From a virus, in the IMG/VR virus record IMGVR_UViG_3300045135_003099, positions 1 through 28,939 of that record: a stretch of 28,939 bases of DNA. One strand, 5' to 3'. The position numbers were made by a program, and so were the translations under genes. Positions 24,499 through 28,939 of this stretch are shown here, in pieces (the first letter of the stretch is position 1; every line of letters starts with the position of its first letter). The notes beneath the pieces are model-generated. The model was not told where the DNA came from. It ran no database searches and saw only the letters and a program-made list of their open reading frames with translations.

Positions 24499-26061
24499 TC
24501 ACTTTGCTTTTGTATCTACTAAAGGGTCGTCAATCGGCGGAGGTGTAGAAGGGTCATTTGCTGGCGCTGTTGTAGTAGACTCTTCTCCCTCTATAATATT
24601 AAATGTACCAGTAGCAACTTGACTGCCCGAAGGATTAAATACATCTATTCGTATGCTTTCTCCTGGATCTTCTCCGTCATTTCCTACTACAAAAAAGGAA
24701 AAATACCCTATAAAAGTTCCAGGATTGTCTGTGTCTTCTAGTACATAAAAATTATTGTATATAGATAAAATATCGTCACTAGTTGCACCTCCTAAGTATG
24801 CAAACTGAAAACTATATAAACCGATTGGCACATTACTTCCAGTACTTTCTAGTTTAAATGCTACGGCCTGTCCTTCTTTTACCTCTGGTGTATCATGTAA
24901 GCTTAGAGTATATGTGGGCGCTACATAAGCAGGCTCCCCTAAAAAAGCTATACTATTCGTTGAAGAAGCGCTATTAGACGTATTTTGTTTTTGTCTAATA
25001 GTTGTAGTAAAACCTGCATTAAAAGGGCCTTCTCCTTGGCTTAAAGAAGCATTTAAAGATACCTCAACTCCACCCACTGGAAAATCCTTATAGTCAGGAG
25101 TTGTATAGGCAGGGCTTACAGTAAAACTAATTCTAGAGTCTATTATACCTTCCTCTACTAATATTTCAAAATCAGAAAAGTTGAAATCTGATGTATCACT
25201 TATCCAATATCCTATAATTTGACCAGTGGCAGAGCTAAATAAATTTGCTGAACTTGAGGCAAATATAGACCCATCTGCTCTGTAAATATACTTAATATAC
25301 TCTGCCGATGCCGTATCATTTTGTACGGTAAAACTAGTATTATCAAGTAGAGGGGCTACTTCCTTAAGTATAAAAGAAATGTCTGCTTTTCCGTTGTCAA
25401 GAGAAACAAACAAGGTTTCTTGAGGCTCAATGGTATTATCTTGTAAAATAGAAAAAGTTAAATATGCTCTACTATTAGTAACGGTAAATAAGCCTTGAAG
25501 CGGCGTATCTATATCTTCAGGCTGAACTCCTGATATTGTATACGGTATTTCAGTGTCGTTTTGAACACCTGTAGTTCTCAGCTCTATAGTAATAGAGTCT
25601 CCCTCTGAAGGAGAAGTAGCGCTAGAGTATAAAGAATATGTAGGAGCCGGAACAATAGGTACCCCAGCAAATTCTAAGGTACTTGATATAACTTTCTTAA
25701 AAGTACCTTCTATAGTTACAGTTTCTTTATTTACATAGGTTAGGTTATAGCTGTCGCATACTACTGATAGAGTTCTTTCTTTAGATACTTCATTAGTATC
25801 TCGTACAGTAAAGCTAAAAGACTCTACACCATTTTTTGAGTCAAGAAAAGCAGAAATAGCTAAAGCTTCTTCTATGTCTCTATTTTCAAATACAACCTGG
25901 TACTCTTCTTCTATACTATTTATACCATCTTCATATCTTTGTTCCCAGATAGTACCTAAGTCGTCTTTTTTGACCCTATGAACTATAGTACCTTTTAGGC
26001 TCTTATCTGGAAGAATATATCGAGGGTCAAGGTCAGTCTGAATATTAAAACCTAAAGCCAT
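24499..26061 (-). CDS. gpM-like minor tail protein with Calx-beta/Ig-like extensions
   Basis: The first 130 residues are a gpM-type domain, paralogous to the two genes upstream: MALGFNIQTDLDPRYILPDK start, EDGINSIEEEYQV, and a C-terminal VVCDSYNLTY strand. Lambda gpM is about 109 residues; this protein continues to 520. Residues 139-232 (PTYSLYSSATSPSEGDSITI through LDNGKADISF) and about 380-495 (PTYTLSLHDTPEVKEGQAVA onward) look like two Calx-beta or Ig-like repeats. A beta-rich linker region lies between, and a Thr/Pro/Asp-rich tail (STTTAPANDPSTPPPIDD) ends it. The additions probably project from the tail tip and may bind host surfaces; this is inference. It starts one base into the stop of the preceding paralog (TAATG). 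Confidence 0.82.
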   Translation of the reverse strand: MALGFNIQTDLDPRYILPDKSLKGTIVHRVKKDDLGTIWEQRYEDGINSIEEEYQVVFENRDIEEALAISAFLDSKNGVESFSFTVRDTNEVSKERTLSVVCDSYNLTYVNKETVTIEGTFKKVISSTLEFAGVPIVPAPTYSLYSSATSPSEGDSITIELRTTGVQNDTEIPYTISGVQPEDIDTPLQGLFTVTNSRAYLTFSILQDNTIEPQETLFVSLDNGKADISFILKEVAPLLDNTSFTVQNDTASAEYIKYIYRADGSIFASSSANLFSSATGQIIGYWISDTSDFNFSDFEILVEEGIIDSRISFTVSPAYTTPDYKDFPVGGVEVSLNASLSQGEGPFNAGFTTTIRQKQNTSNSASSTNSIAFLGEPAYVAPTYTLSLHDTPEVKEGQAVAFKLESTGSNVPIGLYSFQFAYLGGATSDDILSIYNNFYVLEDTDNPGTFIGYFSFFVVGNDGEDPGESIRIDVFNPSGSQVATGTFNIIEGEESTTTAPANDPSTPPPIDDPLVDTKAK

Positions 26062-26504
26062 TAACCTACTCCTATATATCCTTGTAAAACATAAGTATCT
26101 GGTGCAACATACAACAGTATCTCTTCTACTGGTTCTGGGTTATCATAAATTCTTTTAAAAACTGCTCTACATGTAAATAAATTATGTCTCTCTTGTATAA
26201 TATCATATGTATCGCATACAACAGTAATAGGATCGGAACCCTCTACTGGGAAAAACTCAAACTTATCTAAGCCTTTTCTTAGCTCAAAAAATCTTTTAAT
26301 CGCGTGAATTTCTTCATAACTTCTATTTAGAAAACTTAAAGAATAAACTTCGTCTATACTATTTATTCCATCTTTTACTTTTAGTCTATACCCGTCTCCA
26401 AACTTAGAGTCATACAAATTTGAAGTTACAGTTTTAGATAATTTTCTATCTGGACAAATATATCTAGGATCTGCAAAAGTTCTAATATTAAATCCTAGAG
26501 GCAT
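26061..26504 (-). CDS. gpM-like minor tail protein (second paralog)
   Basis: This 147-residue protein is the middle of three gpM-like genes. It shares MPLGFNIRT, ADPRYICPDRKL, FGDGYRLKVKDGINSIDE, YEEIHAIKRFFE and VVCDTYDI with its neighbours, and adds a short C-terminal tail (EPVEEILLYVAPDTYVLQGY). Phage_min_tail (gpM) proteins in lambda act with gpL at the tail-tip end of the tape measure. Three copies probably occupy different positions in the tip. The stop overlaps the next ATG by one base. Confidence 0.85.
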   Translation of the reverse strand: MPLGFNIRTFADPRYICPDRKLSKTVTSNLYDSKFGDGYRLKVKDGINSIDEVYSLSFLNRSYEEIHAIKRFFELRKGLDKFEFFPVEGSDPITVVCDTYDIIQERHNLFTCRAVFKRIYDNPEPVEEILLYVAPDTYVLQGYIGVG

Positions 26505-26505
26505 A

Positions 26506-26874
26506 CTAGTTTCTCACCTGTCTAAAAGAGGCTATGCAGCCGGAAGCTATTCTATTGGTGTAAATAACGTTATATTCTTCACAAATTACTGAAACTACCT
26601 CTAAAGGATCATCTCTTAAAGTATATTCAAAAGAGTACACCCCTTTGTTAGTTTCAAAAAAGCTTATCACTCTGTCTATCTCTTCTGCAGTTCTATTTAC
26701 AAGAGTTATTTCATAAGTTTCTTTTCTCGAGTAAACTCCGTCTTTTATTGTTTGTCCATAGCCATCTCCAAAGTTTACAGATAAAACTCTTGGCTGGCTA
26801 ACTATTTTTAAGTTTTTATCTGGACATATAACCTCTGGAGCTTCTTCGGTGCCTATATTAAATCCTAAAGCCAT
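26506..26874 (-). CDS. gpM-like minor tail protein (first paralog)
   Basis: At 122 residues this is the most lambda-gpM-like in size and the closest to the tape measure, where lambda M lies. Shared blocks with the two following genes are MALGFNIGT, PEVICPDKNLK, NFGDGYGQTIKDGVYSRKE, TAEEIDRVISFFE and VICEEYNVIY. It is probably the true gpM equivalent. The gaps to both neighbours are one or two bases. Confidence 0.87.
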   Translation of the reverse strand: MALGFNIGTEEAPEVICPDKNLKIVSQPRVLSVNFGDGYGQTIKDGVYSRKETYEITLVNRTAEEIDRVISFFETNKGVYSFEYTLRDDPLEVVSVICEEYNVIYTNRIASGCIASFRQVRN

Positions 26875-26876
26875 AA

Positions 26877-28939
26877 CTAACTAGCTCCATAAGGACTTAA
26901 AGTACCACCAGCTCTTCTCTGATTTTGGATTTCTTTTCTAACAGCAATGCTTATAGCTCTTCCGAACTCATTTGCATCGCCTTCTGAACTTGAGCTCTCT
27001 ACCCCTCGATTGTCAATACTTACATTAACTACGACATTATTATTTTCACCAGTACTACCTCTTAACTCTACAGGTATTTTTCCATTTCCGGGTAATGGTA
27101 CTACAGCTTCTTTTCCATGCATCATTACAGGGTAACCAGCATCTGGTCCTTTAAGGACCCCGCCTACTGCCATCTGGGGCATAATACCGCCATATCTAGC
27201 ACTTCCACCACTACCACCAAAGAGTGAAAATACCCATTCAGCCGCTTCAAGAAGTTTAGACATTCCCTCACTTCCTCCTGCAGAATCCCCGTTGATGCCT
27301 CCACCTGCAGTTAATATTTTAAATATGCTACTAAAATCAAATCCGCCATCTTCGCCAGCCATGCCCATTAAAGTTTGAATCATGCCCATAATACCATTTT
27401 GGCCGCCTCCTTCTCCGAGACTTTCTATAGCTTTTACTATTTTTTTCGTAGAGTCTTCACTAGTTTTTGCGACTGTTTTTGCTATTTTTATAGAAGAGTC
27501 TTCTACTGTTCTATCGGATTTTACTGAAGTGTCATATACAGCACTTCCGGTTTTTTTAGTAGCCTCTAAGATTTCTGTCCTTCTTGTATTTGCTATTATT
27601 TCATCTCGTCTGTCTAGTTCTTCGTCTTTATTAACAACTGCAGGAGCTGATGTAATAGTAATACCGCTGTCAGTAATTCCTTTATCAGAACAAGAGCAAG
27701 AAGCACATGCTTCTTCAATAGCTTTTTTCAATCTATCAGCGCCTCTATCAAAAGCAGCATCTAAATGTGCTGAAAAAACTATTGCATTTACTTTATTTGA
27801 AGTCTGAGACTGTGTAGCAGCAGTAGTATTTGCTGTAGTTATAGCAGTACTTACCGTAGCTGCTCCTACTTGGTGTGCAGCTTGTATCTGTTGAGGCATA
27901 TTTTTAGGAGCAAATTTTCCTAGGCCTGGAATCTTAGATAAAGCTGTCATAATACTATCGGTCATGTCTTTCGCAATGACGTCAGCAATTGAATCTACTA
28001 CGCCTTCAAAAATATTTCTAAAGGCGTCCTTAAAGCTTGTTTGCTTACCAGTAATTAAGTCCTTAATGTTAGACTGAAGTCCAGATTCTAGTGAATTTTT
28101 TAGTGCTTGCTGCAAAAGGTAAGCCTGGCTTGTTTGTGCAACTAAAACTTCCTTTTGTGCTTCCAATTCTTGAGTTTTTAGCTGTTGTAAAGAAAGATCT
28201 TCTTGAAGTTCAGTTTTTAAGTCTCCAGAAGAGTTTGCTATTTTTTCTCGTAGTTCTTGCTCTTTTCGTAGAGATTCAGAAATATCTCTGTCTGCTCCTG
28301 CTATTTTAAAACGAAGCTCAAGTTTTTCTTTTTGATTATTGGTTAAGCCGATTGAAGCTCTTGTTAGTTTTATACTATCAAGCAATTCTTGCTTTTGCAG
28401 ACCACGAAGAACTTTTTTGGTTCTTAAATTTGAAGCCTCAAATACTTCTTGCTGTTCAGCTAATTTTAATTCTGCTTGCGAAAGATTCAACTCTGCTCTT
28501 GCTAGCTCTACTGCTTGTTGTTTATCTTCGTTATTTTTATTAATAGCAAGATTTGCATCCGCTAAAGTCTCATTATATAATTGAGTTTGCTCTGTTATTT
28601 TTCTTTGTAAATCTTCTTTCTTCTGAGTAGCATCAAAAAGACTTCTTTCTAAAGGAGCACTTGTTAAAAGAGCCTGTTTTTCAGACACAGTAGCTTGAAG
28701 ACTATCAATCTTTGCTTTGTTTTTAATTTTATTTAGCGCGGCCTGAAATTCTAGCTCTTTTGTTTGAGCCTCTAAAATTTTTAACTCTGCTTCTGCAATT
28801 TTCTTGTTATCTTCATTTATAATTCTTTGTTGTTCTATCTGCTCCGTAACGACCCCGTTATTTTTAGCTATTTTTTCTTTAATGACGTTTTCATCATCAA
28901 CTATTTTTTGTATTTCTGCTTGTTTTTTTGCAATTGCTG
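26877..28939 (-). CDS. Tail tape-measure protein (partial, N-terminus beyond window)
   Basis: This protein sets tail length and probably helps DNA pass the cell envelope, like lambda gpH. The frame stays open from 28939 to the stop at 26877 (687 complete codons including the stop), so the N-terminal part lies outside the window. The visible N-terminal half is a long Lys/Glu/Gln/Ala coiled coil (for example AELNLSQAELKLAEQQE). A middle region rich in Ser/Thr/Ala follows with an ACASCSC cysteine cluster. The C-terminal Gly-rich part has the tape-measure hallmark GGVLKGPDAGYPVMMHGKEA followed by VVPLPGNGKIPV. An internal GTG at 28688 is not a credible start because the coiled coil continues upstream of it. 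Its place immediately before the gpM paralogs fits lambda order H-M. Confidence 0.88.
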   Translation of the reverse strand, partial: AIAKKQAEIQKIVDDENVIKEKIAKNNGVVTEQIEQQRIINEDNKKIAEAELKILEAQTKELEFQAALNKIKNKAKIDSLQATVSEKQALLTSAPLERSLFDATQKKEDLQRKITEQTQLYNETLADANLAINKNNEDKQQAVELARAELNLSQAELKLAEQQEVFEASNLRTKKVLRGLQKQELLDSIKLTRASIGLTNNQKEKLELRFKIAGADRDISESLRKEQELREKIANSSGDLKTELQEDLSLQQLKTQELEAQKEVLVAQTSQAYLLQQALKNSLESGLQSNIKDLITGKQTSFKDAFRNIFEGVVDSIADVIAKDMTDSIMTALSKIPGLGKFAPKNMPQQIQAAHQVGAATVSTAITTANTTAATQSQTSNKVNAIVFSAHLDAAFDRGADRLKKAIEEACASCSCSDKGITDSGITITSAPAVVNKDEELDRRDEIIANTRRTEILEATKKTGSAVYDTSVKSDRTVEDSSIKIAKTVAKTSEDSTKKIVKAIESLGEGGGQNGIMGMIQTLMGMAGEDGGFDFSSIFKILTAGGGINGDSAGGSEGMSKLLEAAEWVFSLFGGSGGSARYGGIMPQMAVGGVLKGPDAGYPVMMHGKEAVVPLPGNGKIPVELRGSTGENNNVVVNVSIDNRGVESSSSEGDANEFGRAISIAVRKEIQNQRRAGGTLSPYGAS

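Noticed and set aside
28686-28688. GTG at 28688 as the start of the tape-measure gene
   Set aside because: The same frame stays open to the window edge with continuous coiled-coil composition, so this is an internal Val codon.
1-28939. tRNA or rRNA genes
   Set aside because: I saw no cloverleaf-like sequence, and there is almost no intergenic room for one (largest gap 42 bp, used by promoter P2).

Overview
The window is part of the genome of a virulent-looking, A+T-rich, double-stranded DNA tailed phage with a long non-contractile (lambda-type, siphovirus) tail. The tail genes match lambda H-M-L-K-I-J in order and content. The replication genes combine a PolA-family polymerase, a DnaG-type primase, PhoH, SbcC/SbcD and a class I ribonucleotide reductase. 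That mix, and the tail-protein domains (Calx-beta-like, S74 chaperone, repeated GTWVNE blocks), resembles marine and other aquatic phages of Gram-negative bacteria; this ecological guess is inference. No integrase, repressor, tRNA, IS element or CRISPR array is visible.

Left arm (1-14347, all + strand): a tightly packed replication, recombination and nucleotide module. Most genes overlap by 1-35 bp or abut (ATGA, TAATG, TGATG, TTGA junctions). Order: two small unknown genes, primase, DNA polymerase I-like protein, unknown gene, PhoH-like ATPase, SF2 helicase, unknown gene, probable ssDNA-binding protein, SbcD (Mre11-like), SbcC (Rad50-like), small unknown gene, PD-(D/E)XK endonuclease, FEN-type 5'-3' exonuclease, RNR alpha, RNR beta, and a small DUF6447-like gene. 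Two strikingly similar consensus sigma-70 promoters (TTGACA-N17-TATAAT) drive it, at 43-71 and 6179-6207. An intrinsic terminator at 14326-14347 closes it and overlaps the last stop codon.

Right arm (14346-28939, all - strand): the tail module, convergent with the left arm. Read in its own direction, it enters from beyond the right edge with a tape-measure protein (N-terminus missing). Three gpM-like paralogs follow, one carrying long Ig/Calx-beta-like extensions. Next are a gpL-like tail-tip protein with a large insertion between its Fe-S cysteine pairs, a gpK-like JAMM plus NlpC/P60 protein, gpI, a 2052-residue gpJ-like central tail tip/host-specificity protein, and a lectin-like fiber protein. 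The gpJ-like protein has internal tandem repeats and a C-terminal S74 chaperone domain.

How it fits together: primase, polymerase, helicase and SSB copy the genome. SbcCD, the endonuclease and the exonuclease process ends, branches and RNA primers. The RNR supplies deoxynucleotides. The right arm builds the tail tube, tip and host-binding apparatus. I found no wholly new system. The points most worth a second look are the duplicated promoter (one copy overlapping a predicted start codon), a degenerate uracil-DNA-glycosylase-like N-terminus on the polymerase, the gpM triplication, the gpL insertion, the gpJ repeats, and a G-rich heptamer (CGGGGTC) found seven times, always on the coding strand.
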